Origin: Phytohabitans maris
GTDB lineage: Bacteria; Actinomycetota; Actinomycetes; Mycobacteriales; Micromonosporaceae
DNA: 64,000 nucleotides
Direction of reading: 5' to 3'
NCBI RefSeq assembly: GCF_031085175.1
Contig: NZ_JAVHUY010000006.1
Location: 124,001-188,000 of the forward strand
The notes under the pieces are model-generated. The model did not search any database. It had not been told where the DNA came from and worked only from the letters and a program-made list of their open reading frames with translations. The translations under genes were made by a program, and so were the position numbers. Positions 24,933 through 33,154 of the stretch are shown here, in pieces. How positions within the stretch are numbered: position 1 is the first letter of the stretch; each line of letters opens with the position of its first letter.

Positions 24933-25053
24933 GCGGCCGCGGGGGGGGGGGGGGCGGGCGCCGGGGGGGGGGGGGCGGGCCGGGGGGGGGGGGCCGGCGA
25001 CCCCCGCCACCCCCCTCGGGGCCCGCGGGGGGGTGCCCCCCGCCCGCGGCCGC
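24933..25053. repeat. Poly-G/poly-C low-complexity block bounded by GCGGCCGC
   Basis: Three G runs of 14, 13 and 12 bases (24941, 24963, 24982) followed by C-rich sequence, with GCGGCCGC at both ends (24933-24940 and 25046-25053). It lies between the serpin promoter and the C39-like gene stop. It could be a true quadruplex-forming tract or an assembly/sequencing artefact; the exact run lengths should not be trusted. Confidence 0.7.
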
Positions 25054-25076
25054 TCGCATCAGTCCCTTGTGGATCG

Positions 25077-25835
25077 TCAGGCGCTGTAGCCGCGCTCGGC
25101 GATCCAGTTGGCGACCGAGATGGTCGTCATCCAGTAGGTGCCACCGTTCGACGTGTCGTACGGGTCCGCGATCTGGAGCGTGCGCCCCTCGTCGCGGTAG
25201 CCGACGACGGTCAGGTAGTGCCCACCCTCGTACGAGTGCGCCTTACCGTCCACGTCCACGGCCGTGCCCTTGATGTTGGCCACGATCGGGTAGCCGTTGC
25301 CCAGGGCACGCACGGCGTCCGCCTGGAGGCGGTCCATCTCCGCCGGCTTGGCGGCCGGGCCGGGGATCTCCCGCGTACGGTAGAAGTCCGTCCCGTTCAC
25401 GTCGTTGAGCACGCGCGTGGTCTCGTGCGCCGAATCGGTGCCGTTGACCGTCGTGCCCAGCTTGCCGGCCAGGTCCTCCTGGCTCAGCGCGTGCCCGGTC
25501 GCGGAGAGCGCGATGCGGGTCGCCGCCGGGGCGCAGAAGTAGTACGTGCTCTGCTCCTGGTAGCCGAAGCGGACCTGGGCCGCCTTCTTGGGCGTGGCCT
25601 TCTTGGCGTCGTCCTTCTTGGTGCTGTCGTGCACCGGCTTGGCGGTCCCGTCACCGTTGCCGGCGACGGTGGCCGTCACGGGCGCCGCCGCGCTGGCCGG
25701 TTCGTTGGCGGCCTGGATGGCCGCCGGACCGCCGACGGTGCCGACGGCGAGTGCCAACCCAGCGGCGAACATGGCAGGCCGTTGGAGCCGGTTCCTGTCG
25801 ATGGACGAGAGCCATCGATCGAGGACGTGCTTCAT
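25077..25835 (-). CDS. Secreted C39-like cysteine peptidase
   Basis: 252 residues from ATG 25835. A signal peptide (about 18-43) precedes an Ala/Lys-rich linker (45-86) with many KKDDAKKATPKKA-type residues, then a Peptidase_C39_2 domain (about 88-250): the catalytic Cys101 in TYYFCAPAATR, His206 in GGHYLTVVGY and Asp224 in IADPYD. It is probably an extracellular or cell-wall papain-fold peptidase. It lies downstream of the serpin gene's promoter side in the same direction; a functional link with the inhibitor is only a possibility. Confidence 0.85.
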   Translation of the reverse strand: MKHVLDRWLSSIDRNRLQRPAMFAAGLALAVGTVGGPAAIQAANEPASAAAPVTATVAGNGDGTAKPVHDSTKKDDAKKATPKKAAQVRFGYQEQSTYYFCAPAATRIALSATGHALSQEDLAGKLGTTVNGTDSAHETTRVLNDVNGTDFYRTREIPGPAAKPAEMDRLQADAVRALGNGYPIVANIKGTAVDVDGKAHSYEGGHYLTVVGYRDEGRTLQIADPYDTSNGGTYWMTTISVANWIAERGYSA

Positions 25836-26425
25836 CAGGGGGAACCCTTTCGTTTTGCTGGGGGATGATGGCGGCGCCTCGGGGGCGAGGCCCACCACAC
25901 TTGCGCTGTCCGCGCGTCTTCGCGCTGTGCGCTTTTGCGCTGTGTGCTGTGCTGTGCGTGTGCGCTTTGCCAGCGCGTCTTCGCGCCTGTCCGCGGCATC
26001 CATTGGTACTCGCCGCAAACGCAGCGGCACGCGCGGTGGGGTTCCGGCGTGCCGGGCATTTCAACCGGCCGGTAACCCGATCCATTCCCGGGCCCGGGGC
26101 GTGGACAAGGCCACTGGCCGGCGTGACCCGGGCGTCCCATATCGGCCCGGCCGGTCCGGGTCAGATTTCCGGTCCGGACGTCTGTGGCCTGCGGGTCCGC
26201 CGTGCCCGGGCGCCCGCCGGGCGGGTCGTATCCGGCACCCGGCGGACCGTTGTCCGGGGCCGCGGGGGCGGCTCTTCGCGCCCGCCAGGGCGGCTTTGTG
26301 GGCCCGCCGGGGTGGCCTTTGGGGGCCCGCCGGGGTGGCCGCCCTCGGCCCGCGGGTCATGTGGACGGGGCCTTGGGGTCCGGGGGCGGTCGCCCCGGCG
26401 GGTCGAATGTGCGGGGCCGGTCAGC
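25836..26425. other. 590-bp non-coding region with GC minisatellites
   Basis: No gene is supported. Near 25910-25990 the sequence is a low-complexity GCGCTGTG/TTCGCGC string, which may belong to the leader of the C39-like gene. Near 26265-26350 there are three imperfect 22-23 bp units starting GCCCGCC (26280, 26302, 26325). Open frames crossing the region have no ribosome sites and look like products of high GC. Confidence 0.5.
26280..26347. repeat. Three-unit 22-23 bp GC minisatellite
   Basis: Units beginning GCCCGCC at 26280, 26302 and 26325 share GCCCGCCGGGGTGGCC-like cores with small changes. Purine-rich on one strand. Function unknown. Confidence 0.6.
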
Positions 26426-26587
26426 TCACTGGACTGGCCCGTCCGGCTTCTTCGTCACGTGCCAGAACCCGGCAACGGCCACCACCGCGCCCAGGAAGGC
26501 GACAAACGGCGGCAGGACCGCGGCCGCGATCGCCAGCGCGAAGAACCCGATCACGACGGCCCAGAGGACCCGCGTGCCCCCACTCAC
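26426..26587 (-). CDS. 53-residue two-helix membrane protein
   Basis: Starts at GTG 26587 with GGGAGTGG six bases upstream on the minus strand. The sequence begins VSGGTRVLW and is dominated by hydrophobic residues (about 7-26 and 28-43) with one Pro-Pro turn, and ends in HVTKKPDGPVQ. It looks like a genuine small inner-membrane protein of unknown function; many actinobacteria carry such DUF-like small proteins. No operon partner is evident. The longer upstream frame is judged spurious. Confidence 0.55.
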   Translation of the reverse strand: MSGGTRVLWAVVIGFFALAIAAAVLPPFVAFLGAVVAVAGFWHVTKKPDGPVQ

Positions 26588-27236
26588 GTACCACTCCCGT
26601 TGTCGTGCGGTAGTGGCCGGCGCAGGGGGCCCCGGCGGTGCGGGCCGACGACCCGCACAGGATGTAGAACGAGCGACGGCCGCCTGGGGCGCGGCCCGAC
26701 CCCTCGTCGCCGGGCCCATGCCAACGCCGGCCCGCCCCCGGATATGCCGCGGCCCGCCGTCGTTACGTGGGCGTGTGGTCGGTTTCGCCATGTGTCGCGC
26801 GCGATGTCGCTTGTGGGGGCCGGTGCGGCGATCGCATGGTGATGCGCGGAGCTCTCGAGCTGCTCGCACAGACGGGGCACGCATGCCGGTTGCCCGGGGG
26901 CCAAGCCGTCCGTGGTGAATCGCTGCTCCTGGGGGCGCTTTCCCGCTCTTACCCCGGCCCCTTCCTCGGAGCCGGCGGCCGTCTGGGGTCCGTGCGTCCA
27001 CGACCCTTCACCACCGCGCCGCCGCCGGCGGACGGATGTGTGTGTGCGGGAAGCTCTGGAGCGGCCCCGTCTGTGCTCCCCCGGCAGCGCCAGCTCGCCA
27101 CCGGCCCCAGCGGTGCGGGAGCCCCAGCGGGACACGCGAAAACCGATCGTGGTATTTCGGTGCCCGCCTGGGGGCACTCATGTACCACGATCTGGTGCCG
27201 CTGAGCCGAGGAGACCGGGCGCGCTGCGACCGGGGG
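26588..27236. other. 649-bp region without a supported gene, holds a dispersed repeat fragment
   Basis: Between the small membrane protein start and the TVP38-like gene stop no convincing coding frame is visible. A 37-bp segment at 26843-26879 is nearly identical to one in the right-edge tandem repeats (around 63511), so this may be a decayed copy of that repeat. A hairpin at 27146-27191 closes the region. Confidence 0.5.
27146..27191 (-). terminator. Long imperfect hairpin after the MurT-GatD-TVP38 operon
   Basis: ATCGTGGTA...GTGCCC (27146-27165) pairs with GGGGGCAC...TACCACGAT (27170-27191). It lies 45 bases beyond the operon's last stop on the minus strand. Confidence 0.6.
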
Positions 27237-27947
27237 TCAGGCGGAGGTGGGGGCTGGCGCGGAGGTGGCGGCTGCGGCGCGGCGGGAGCGGCGCCACTTG
27301 GTGACGATGACCGTGGTGGCGACCAGGCCGAGGCCGGCCGGGGCGATGGCGAACCAGTTGATGTCGCCGGGCGACGCCACCGCGGCGCCCATCGCGGCGT
27401 AGCCGAAGGCGGACGGGACCGAGGCCAGCACGCTGCCGATCAGGAACGGGCGCAGCCGCGCGCCGGTCGTGCCGTAGCCGTAGCTGATCAGGCCGAAACC
27501 ACCCACCGGGAGCAGGCGCACCGTGACCACGCCGAGCACGCTCTGCCGCGCGAACCAGCCGTCCAGGCGGGCCAGGCGGCCGCGGACGCGTTCGGCCACG
27601 AAGTCGCGGCCCAGCGTGCGGCCGACCGCGAAGCCCAGCGCGGCGGCGAGCAGCGCGGCACCGAGCGCGTAGCTGGCGCCGCCGACCGTGCCGAAGAGCG
27701 CGCCCCACGCGAACGACACCAGCGTGCGCGGGACGAGTACCACCATCATCAGCGCGCCGAGCACGATGGCCGCGGGCGGCGCGAGCGGGCCCAGCCGGTC
27801 GACCAGGCGGGGCGCGTCGGAGAGTTCGGGCTGGGGGAGGAGGAACACGGTCAGGCCGAACACGGCGAGCAGCGCCACCAGCAGCGCGAAGCGGGCGACG
27901 GAACGCTGCCGGAGCAGGCCCGCCCAGCGGCGCAGCCGGGCCGTCAC
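27237..27947 (-). CDS. TVP38/TMEM64-family membrane protein
   Basis: 236 residues from GTG 27947, which overlaps the GatD stop by four bases (GTGA). About five transmembrane segments and the SNARE-associated/VTT domain motifs are visible: VPRTLVSFAWGALFGTVGGASYALGAALLAA and VRLLPVGGFGLISYGYG. DedA/TVP38 proteins are lipid scramblase-like membrane proteins; some act on undecaprenyl phosphate carriers. Being third in an operon with MurT and GatD, which amidate lipid II, a role in lipid-carrier handling is a reasonable inference, not shown. Confidence 0.8.
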   Translation of the reverse strand: MTARLRRWAGLLRQRSVARFALLVALLAVFGLTVFLLPQPELSDAPRLVDRLGPLAPPAAIVLGALMMVVLVPRTLVSFAWGALFGTVGGASYALGAALLAAALGFAVGRTLGRDFVAERVRGRLARLDGWFARQSVLGVVTVRLLPVGGFGLISYGYGTTGARLRPFLIGSVLASVPSAFGYAAMGAAVASPGDINWFAIAPAGLGLVATTVIVTKWRRSRRAAAATSAPAPTSA

Positions 27948-28660
27948 GACGCCGCCGTCGCGGCCATGCGCTCCGCTCTGAGGCGGTCGGACCAGGTGTC
28001 GTCGAGGGGCGGCAGCGAGTCGTACCCGGTGGCCCAGCGCAGCAGCAGGTCGGCGATGGCCGGGTTGCGGGACAGGGCCGGGCCGTGCGAGTACGTGCCG
28101 AGCAGCTTGCCCCGCCACGCTCCCTCGGTCGTACCGTCGTTGCCGATGCCGGTGCTGACCCGGGCCAGCGGCGACACGCCCGGGCCCAGGTGGGTGCGGC
28201 CGCCGTGGTTTTCGAACCCGGTCAGCGGGGGCAGGCCCAGCCGCGGGTCGATCGGGCCGCCGAGCTCGCCGACCGCGCGGGTCGGGCCCCGGTCGGAGCG
28301 GAAGTCGAGCAGGTCCAGGCCGGCGTACTGGGTGCCCTTGGCGAAGAACGCGCCGCCGAGCAGCTGGTATCCGGCGCACACCGCGAACACCACCGAGCCC
28401 TGCGCCACCGCCCGGTGCAGTCCGCCGTCGGCGATCAGCCGCTGCGCCGCGAGCGCCTGCGGGCCGTCTTCGCCGCCGCCGAGCAGGTAGATGTCGGCGT
28501 TGGTGGGCAGCGGCTGGTCGGAGCGCACCTCCAAGGTCCGCACCGGGAGCCCGCGCAGCGCGGCCCGGCGGGCGAGGATGAGCAGGTTGCCCCGGTCGCC
28601 GTACGTGGACAGCAGGTCCGGATAGATCCAGACGATGCTGATCGTGCTGTCAGAGGACAC
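27944..28660 (-). CDS. gatD: Lipid II isoglutaminyl synthase, glutaminase subunit GatD
   Basis: 238 residues from GTG 28660, overlapping the MurT gene by 11 bases. A class I (CobB/CobQ-like) glutamine amidotransferase: the nucleophile is Cys95 in VFAVCAGYQLLG and the catalytic His192 is in GTYSHGPALSRNP; the YGDRGN start motif is typical of GatD. It releases ammonia from glutamine and passes it to MurT, which amidates the D-Glu alpha-carboxyl of lipid II to D-isoglutamine at the cytoplasmic membrane face. Confidence 0.92.
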   Translation of the reverse strand: MSSDSTISIVWIYPDLLSTYGDRGNLLILARRAALRGLPVRTLEVRSDQPLPTNADIYLLGGGEDGPQALAAQRLIADGGLHRAVAQGSVVFAVCAGYQLLGGAFFAKGTQYAGLDLLDFRSDRGPTRAVGELGGPIDPRLGLPPLTGFENHGGRTHLGPGVSPLARVSTGIGNDGTTEGAWRGKLLGTYSHGPALSRNPAIADLLLRWATGYDSLPPLDDTWSDRLRAERMAATAAS

Positions 28661-29885
28661 GGTCGAGCTCCGCTCGGATGTCTTGGAACGCGGTGTAGTT
28701 GGCGATCACTTCCAGGCGGCCGGGCGGCACCAGCTTCACCGCCTCGACGAAGGTACGTACGTGCTGGAACGGCACGCCGTTCACTTCGAGGCGTACCGCC
28801 AGGTCGTACGCACGGTCACCGGTGATGAGGACCTGCCGGCCGCGCAGCGGGCTGAAGTCGACGTCGAACAGCCAGGACGTGTCGAGCCCGTCGGGATCGC
28901 GCGCGTTGATCGAGAGCAGCGTCGGCGCCGCGTCGGCCATGTCGAACGCCTCCAGCCAGCTGGCCGGGTTTTTCGCGAGCAGCAGCCGGATGTTGCGCCC
29001 GTCGCGGACCACTTGAGCGTACCGGCCGGCGACCGAGGCCACGGTGGAAAGCCGGGAGACCGCGTCGGTCGGGCGGACGCCGAACTGGGCCGCGACCGCG
29101 AGCGCGGTGGCCGCGTTGCCGAGGTTGACCCGGCCGGGGAGCTGGAGCGAGATCTTGTGCCAGGCGCCGCGCGGGTCGACCACCCCGTCGTCCTCGACCA
29201 CCCACTGCGGCACCGGCCGGCGCAGCGAGCAGCCGGTGCACCACCACTGGTCGGCCTGGCGCTCGATCGGCGAGCCGCACTCGGGACAGACCCACGAGTC
29301 GTCGTGCCACCGCTGGCCGGCGCTGAACCAGGTGACGGCCGGCGAGCCGGCGGCGGCCCACACCACCATCGGGTCGTCCGCGTTGGCCACCACGTGCACG
29401 CTCGGGTGCTCGGCGAGGGCGGTGCGCCACAGCTGGGCCATCATCGCGACCTCTTTGGCCCGGTCGAGCTGGTCGCGGGAGAGGTTGAGCAGGGCCACCA
29501 CGCGCGGCTCGGTGGCGGCCAGCACCTTCGCCAGGTAGTGCTCGTCGACCTCCAGCACCGCGTACGGCGTCTGGCCGGCCTTGGCGAGCGCCGAGGTGTG
29601 GCCGGTCGGCATGTTGGCGCCGAAGCCGTTCGTCGCGACCGGCCCGAGCACGCCGACCGCCGCCGCGGCCAGGCGGGTGGTGGTCGTCTTGCCGTTGGTG
29701 CCGGAGATCAGGGCGATCGCGCGTCCGGCGGCCAGGTGGGCGAGGAGGTCGGGGTCGATCTTCAGGCCGATCCAGCCGCCGATCACCGAACCGTCGCCGC
29801 GCCCCGCCGCTCGCGACAGGGCGGCCGCCGTGCGGGAGACCGAGCTGGCGACCTTCGCCCGCAGGGGCATCTTGCCGTCCGTCAC
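28650..29885 (-). CDS. murT: Lipid II isoglutaminyl synthase, Mur ligase-like subunit MurT
   Basis: 411 residues from GTG 29885 (TAACCT-N7 upstream); ATG at codon 6 is an alternative. A Mur-ligase central domain has the P-loop SGTNGKTTTT at 61-70, followed by LNLSRDQLDR, a MurT-specific zinc ribbon with Cys200, Cys203, Cys216 and Cys219 inserted in the domain, and a DUF1727 C-terminal domain with LLLAKNPASWLEAF. With GatD it uses ATP to amidate the glutamate of lipid II. It stands beside the dcw cluster but is transcribed away from it. Confidence 0.92.
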   Translation of the reverse strand: MTDGKMPLRAKVASSVSRTAAALSRAAGRGDGSVIGGWIGLKIDPDLLAHLAAGRAIALISGTNGKTTTTRLAAAAVGVLGPVATNGFGANMPTGHTSALAKAGQTPYAVLEVDEHYLAKVLAATEPRVVALLNLSRDQLDRAKEVAMMAQLWRTALAEHPSVHVVANADDPMVVWAAAGSPAVTWFSAGQRWHDDSWVCPECGSPIERQADQWWCTGCSLRRPVPQWVVEDDGVVDPRGAWHKISLQLPGRVNLGNAATALAVAAQFGVRPTDAVSRLSTVASVAGRYAQVVRDGRNIRLLLAKNPASWLEAFDMADAAPTLLSINARDPDGLDTSWLFDVDFSPLRGRQVLITGDRAYDLAVRLEVNGVPFQHVRTFVEAVKLVPPGRLEVIANYTAFQDIRAELDRVL

Positions 29886-29892
29886 GGTGGCG

Positions 29893-29898
29893 AGGTTA
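29893..29898 (-). promoter_or_regulatory. TAACCT -10 element, leaderless, N7 to GTG 29885
   Basis: On the minus strand TAACCT is followed by seven bases and GTG 29885, with no ribosome site. Confidence 0.5.
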
Positions 29899-30072
29899 CC
29901 AACGCGGACTGGATCTCCACTGTCGCGTCAGGAAGCCGTCGGAACAGCACGAAGTCTGTGGTGATACTCACGGTGATTCGTCTACGGAGAGTCAATTCAC
30001 GTGCGACAGAGCGTCGCGACATTTAGGGCAGTGGCCTTAACGATCGCTCATTTATCTCAGTGCCAACTTCTT

Positions 30073-30094
30073 ATTGTGAGATCACAATTACGCT
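30073..30094 (+). promoter_or_regulatory. Near-perfect palindrome overlapping a possible promoter of the riboswitch transcript
   Basis: ATTGTGA-GA-TCACAAT (30073-30088) is an inverted repeat in an otherwise AT-richer stretch, followed directly by TACGCT (30089-30094), a -10 candidate. The two-base centre is shorter than the six of a CRP site, so another regulator is likely. The riboswitch begins about 60 bases downstream. Confidence 0.45.
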
Positions 30095-30152
30095 GCGTCT
30101 ATGGAGGCATCCGCTAGAAACGGTGGGCCGGGTCGTCACCCGGCCGCACCGC

Positions 30153-30358
30153 CGGGACACGCCGAGCCCTGCCCTCCCGTGTGGTGCGGACCCCTGGAGG
30201 CAGACAACGGAATAGCGGGCAGGGACGGGGGACCCAGGATCGCGGTCCCGACCCACCGGGCAATGGCCCGGCTGGGAGTGACCTTGGGGTGAGGCCGCCA
30301 CGTGGCGGCCGGGCAATCCTTCCCGCCCGAACCCGACAGCTCACCTCGTAGGCGTGCC
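30153..30358 (+). ncRNA. c-di-AMP riboswitch (ydaO/yuaA class)
   Basis: The class-specific blocks are present in order: GACACGCCGAGCCCTGCC at the 5' end, GACGGGGGACCCA, TTGGGGTGA, a variable hairpin (GCCGCCACGTGGCGGC), CCGCCCGAACCCGACAGC and TCACCTCGTAGGCG at the 3' end. The closing helix pairs CACGCC (30158-30163) with GGCGTG (30351-30356). The ribosome site GGAGGG of the NlpC/P60 gene starts one base after the aptamer (30359-30364). In actinobacteria this class switches off cell-wall hydrolases when c-di-AMP is high. Confidence 0.88.
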
Positions 30359-30374
30359 GGAGGGAAAACACATC

Positions 30375-31202
30375 GTGCGCGAACACAGTTCGGGCCGACG
30401 CGTGCTGCCCACGAAAAGCCGAGCCGGCCGGCTCGCGCTCGCCGTGGGGTTGTGCGTGTGCGCCGGCCAGCTCCTGGCCGGGCCGGCGTCCGCCGGCACC
30501 GCGCCGGCGACGACCAGCACCGTCACCACCACCAACGCCAGCGCCGTCGCCTCGGTGACGCCGCGGGTGACGATCACCCGGAGTGCCGCCCAGATCTCGC
30601 AGGGCGCCACGCTCCGGCTCACCGCCAAGATCACCGATCCGCGTACCGGAAAGGGGGTCTGGGGCGGCAGCGTCCAGTTCCAGATCTGGAAGGGGCGGTG
30701 GGTCAGCACCGGGACCCGCCCGGTCTACTCCACCGGCCTGGCCATCCTCTCCATCCGTCCATCCGGGACCTACACCTACCGGGCCGTCTACAGCGGACAC
30801 GGGGCGCTCAAGGGTGCCGCCACCGGTTCGGTCAAGGTCACGGTGGTCGCCGGCCGCGCCAAGGTGCTCGCCGAGGCGCGCAAGCACGTCGGCAAGCCGT
30901 ACCGGTACGGGGCGACGGGTCCGTCCGCCTTCGACTGCTCCGGCTTCACCAAGTACGTGTACCGCATGGCCACCGGCAAGGTGCTGCCGCACAAGGCGAA
31001 CGACCAGCAGCGGTCCGGGGTCGGCGTGGCCAAGAGCAAGATGCAGCCGGGCGACCTGATCGTGATCCGCTCCGGGTCGTACGGCACGCACGCCGGCATC
31101 TACGCCGGGGGCGGCTACATGTACGACGCGCCGCGCCCGGGTGTGCGGGTCGGCAAGCACAAGATCTGGTCCACCAACTACGTGGTCCGGCGGCTCGCCT
31201 AG
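30375..31202 (+). CDS. Secreted NlpC/P60 peptidoglycan endopeptidase
   Basis: 275 residues from GTG 30375, with GGAGGG ten bases upstream next to the riboswitch; GTG 30354 would lie inside the aptamer. A signal peptide (to about 40) precedes an Ig-like domain (about 58-150) with TLRLTAKITDP and YRAVYSGHG, then an NlpC/P60 domain (about 158-275) with Cys188 in FDCSGFTKYVY and His239 in GTHAGIYAGGG. It should cleave D-Glu-diaminopimelate bonds in the wall, under c-di-AMP control, next to the wall-synthesis cluster. Confidence 0.92.
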   Translation: MREHSSGRRVLPTKSRAGRLALAVGLCVCAGQLLAGPASAGTAPATTSTVTTTNASAVASVTPRVTITRSAAQISQGATLRLTAKITDPRTGKGVWGGSVQFQIWKGRWVSTGTRPVYSTGLAILSIRPSGTYTYRAVYSGHGALKGAATGSVKVTVVAGRAKVLAEARKHVGKPYRYGATGPSAFDCSGFTKYVYRMATGKVLPHKANDQQRSGVGVAKSKMQPGDLIVIRSGSYGTHAGIYAGGGYMYDAPRPGVRVGKHKIWSTNYVVRRLA

Positions 31203-31294
31203 GAGTCCCCGTGTGTGAGGGGGCCGGCCGGGACCCCGGCCTCCCCGCACCCTCCACTTTCCTCCCTATCTCCTGAACATCCCCCATCCCCCCA

Positions 31295-31334
31295 ACGATC
31301 CAGGGCAAGCCCGTCCGGGTTTGCCCTGGATCGT
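31295..31334 (+). terminator. 19-bp hairpin with one mismatch
   Basis: ACGATCCAGGGCAAGCCCG (31295-31313) pairs with its near-exact complement (31316-31334), followed by GTTT. Separates the hydrolase gene from the mraZ promoter. Confidence 0.7.
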
Positions 31335-31449
31335 GTTTGGCGCCGGTTGGGGCCCCGGGCCTGTCGCCATCCAGACCCTCCACCACGCTCCACCGCATTT
31401 GACGTGCGGTTTTGTCAAGAGGGTCAGCCGACCAACGCTGCGATTCCGG

Positions 31450-31490
31450 TTGCGAGTGGAGGGAAGTGGAGTACAGTGGGGCGCAGTGGC
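31450..31490 (+). promoter_or_regulatory. mraZ promoter with four 10-bp-phased AGTGG boxes
   Basis: AGTGG occurs at 31455, 31465, 31475 and 31485, exactly 10 bp apart. MraZ proteins elsewhere bind direct repeats of TGGGN type with 10-bp period ahead of their own gene. TTGCGA (31450-31455) and TACAGT (31472-31477), 16 bases apart, form a promoter that the boxes straddle, fitting autorepression. Confidence 0.7.
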
Positions 31491-31570
31491 AGGGTTACTC
31501 ACCGGAGGGACCCGCCGGCCCCGGGGGATAGCGGCTCCGCGAAAGCCGCGAAAGGCGAGGGGGTGGGCCG

Positions 31571-32002
31571 ATGTTTCTCGGCACCCACACTCCGCGCCTG
31601 GACGAAAAGGGCCGGTTGATCCTTCCGGCGAAGTTTCGAGACGAGCTGGCGGGAGGTGTCGTGATCACAAAAGGGCAGGAGCGCTGTCTCTACGTCTTCC
31701 CGGCGCCGGAGTTCCAGCGGATCGCCGGCCAGCTGCGCGAGACGCCGATGACGCACAAGGCGGCTCGGGCCTACAGCCGGGTGTTCTTCGCGAGCGCCCA
31801 CGACGAGGTGCCCGACAAGCAGGGCCGGGTGACGATCCCGGGCCACCTGCGGGAGTACGCCGGGCTGAGCCGCGAGCTCGTCGTGATCGGTGCGAGCACC
31901 CGGGTGGAGATCTGGGACAAGCAAGCGTGGGACACCTATCTCTCCGAGAGCGAAGAGGACTTCGCGGGCATCGAGGAGGGGGTGCTGCCCGGAGGACTGT
32001 AA
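31571..32002 (+). CDS. mraZ: Transcriptional regulator MraZ
   Basis: 143 residues, the usual length. Two SpoVT/AbrB-like repeats are visible with [24 protein letters not shown] at the start and the second [18 protein letters not shown] at about 75; these form the ring-shaped DNA-binding protein that represses the dcw cluster. ATG 31571 is preceded by a GCGAGGGGG ribosome site. Its probable operator is the AGTGG array at 31455-31489. First gene of the division cluster; 189 bases separate it from rsmH. Confidence 0.95.
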   Translation: MFLGTHTPRLDEKGRLILPAKFRDELAGGVVITKGQERCLYVFPAPEFQRIAGQLRETPMTHKAARAYSRVFFASAHDEVPDKQGRVTIPGHLREYAGLSRELVVIGASTRVEIWDKQAWDTYLSESEEDFAGIEEGVLPGGL

Positions 32003-32191
32003 GGGCTGGCAGACGCCGTACTGCGAGATCTCCAGCCGCTCCTGCTCCTGACGTCTCTTCCCCGATGTCAGGCGCGTCCCGGCCTCCCCGCGAAGGAGGC
32101 GTACGGAAGGGCGGATGGGGATCTGGCAGTACGGCGCACGGTTCTTCGGCACCGGGCGCATGCGCACACGGGCGGGTCACTGGGGGTCGAG

Positions 32192-33154
32192 ATGGGGGAG
32201 CTGCGCGGCACTCACGTGCCGGTGCTGCTGGAGCGGTGCCTCGCGCTGCTCGCGCCCGCGCTCGACCGCGGTGACCGCACCACCGTGCACGTGGACGCCA
32301 CCCTCGGCCTCGGCGGTCACGCGGAGGCGGTGCTCCGGGCACACCCGCGGACCGTCCTGATCGGACTCGACCGGGACCCGGAGGCGCTCGCACACGCGCG
32401 GGCGCGGCTGGAGCCGTTCGCGGAGCGGGTCCACCTGGTGCACGCCGTCTACGACGAGCTGCCCCAGGTGCTCGACCGGCTCGGCTACGAGTGGGTCGAC
32501 GGCGTCCTCTTCGACCTCGGCGTCTCGTCCCTGCAACTCGACGCGCCCGACCGCGGGTTCGCGTACGCGCAGGACGCGCCGCTGGACATGCGGATGGACC
32601 AGACCACCGGTCGCACGGCCGAGGAGGTCGTCAACACGTACGAGGCACCCGAGCTGACCAGGGTGCTGCGGGTGTACGGCGAGGAGAGGTTCGCCGCACG
32701 GATCGCCGCGACGATCGTGCGGGAACGGGCGAAGAAACCCATCACCTCGTCGGCACGGCTGGCCGATCTGGTGCGGGACGCGATACCCGCGCCGGCCCGG
32801 CGGACCGGGGGGCACCCGGCCAAGAGAACGTTCCAGGCACTTCGCATCGAGGTGAACGGCGAGCTGGCGGCGCTTTCGACGGCGCTGCCGGCCGCGCTCG
32901 ACGCCCTCGCGCCGGGCGGCCGCGTGGTGATCCTCTCCTACCACTCGCTGGAGGACCGGATCACCAAGCGGGCGCTCGCCGCGCGGGCGCGGAGCACCGG
33001 GCCGGTCGACCTGCCGGTCGAGCTGCCCGGCACCGGGCCGACGCTGCGGCTGCTCAGCCGCGGCGCCGAGCTCCCGAGCGACGAGGAGGTCGCGGCCAAC
33101 CCGCGCGCCGCATCGGTGCGGCTGCGGGCCGCGGCCCGGATCGAAGAGGTTTGA
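32192..33154 (+). CDS. rsmH: 16S rRNA (cytosine1402-N4)-methyltransferase RsmH
   Basis: 320 residues from ATG 32192. [16 protein letters not shown] at the start, motif [39 protein letters not shown] and the late [15 protein letters not shown] are RsmH hallmarks. It methylates N4 of C1402 in the decoding centre of 16S rRNA. Standard second gene of the dcw cluster. A 41-bp hairpin (33155-33195) built on GCGCGC arms follows the stop. Confidence 0.95.
   Translation: MGELRGTHVPVLLERCLALLAPALDRGDRTTVHVDATLGLGGHAEAVLRAHPRTVLIGLDRDPEALAHARARLEPFAERVHLVHAVYDELPQVLDRLGYEWVDGVLFDLGVSSLQLDAPDRGFAYAQDAPLDMRMDQTTGRTAEEVVNTYEAPELTRVLRVYGEERFAARIAATIVRERAKKPITSSARLADLVRDAIPAPARRTGGHPAKRTFQALRIEVNGELAALSTALPAALDALAPGGRVVILSYHSLEDRITKRALAARARSTGPVDLPVELPGTGPTLRLLSRGAELPSDEEVAANPRAASVRLRAAARIEEV

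Noticed and set aside
24933-25053. Coding extension of the serpin through the poly-G tract
   Set aside because: The upstream extension is Gly/Pro homopolymer and the leaderless promoter plus ATG 24918 explains the real start.
30073-30088. CRP-type binding site
   Set aside because: The TGTGA/TCACA halves are separated by 2 bases, not 6, so a CRP dimer would not fit; kept only as an unspecified palindrome.
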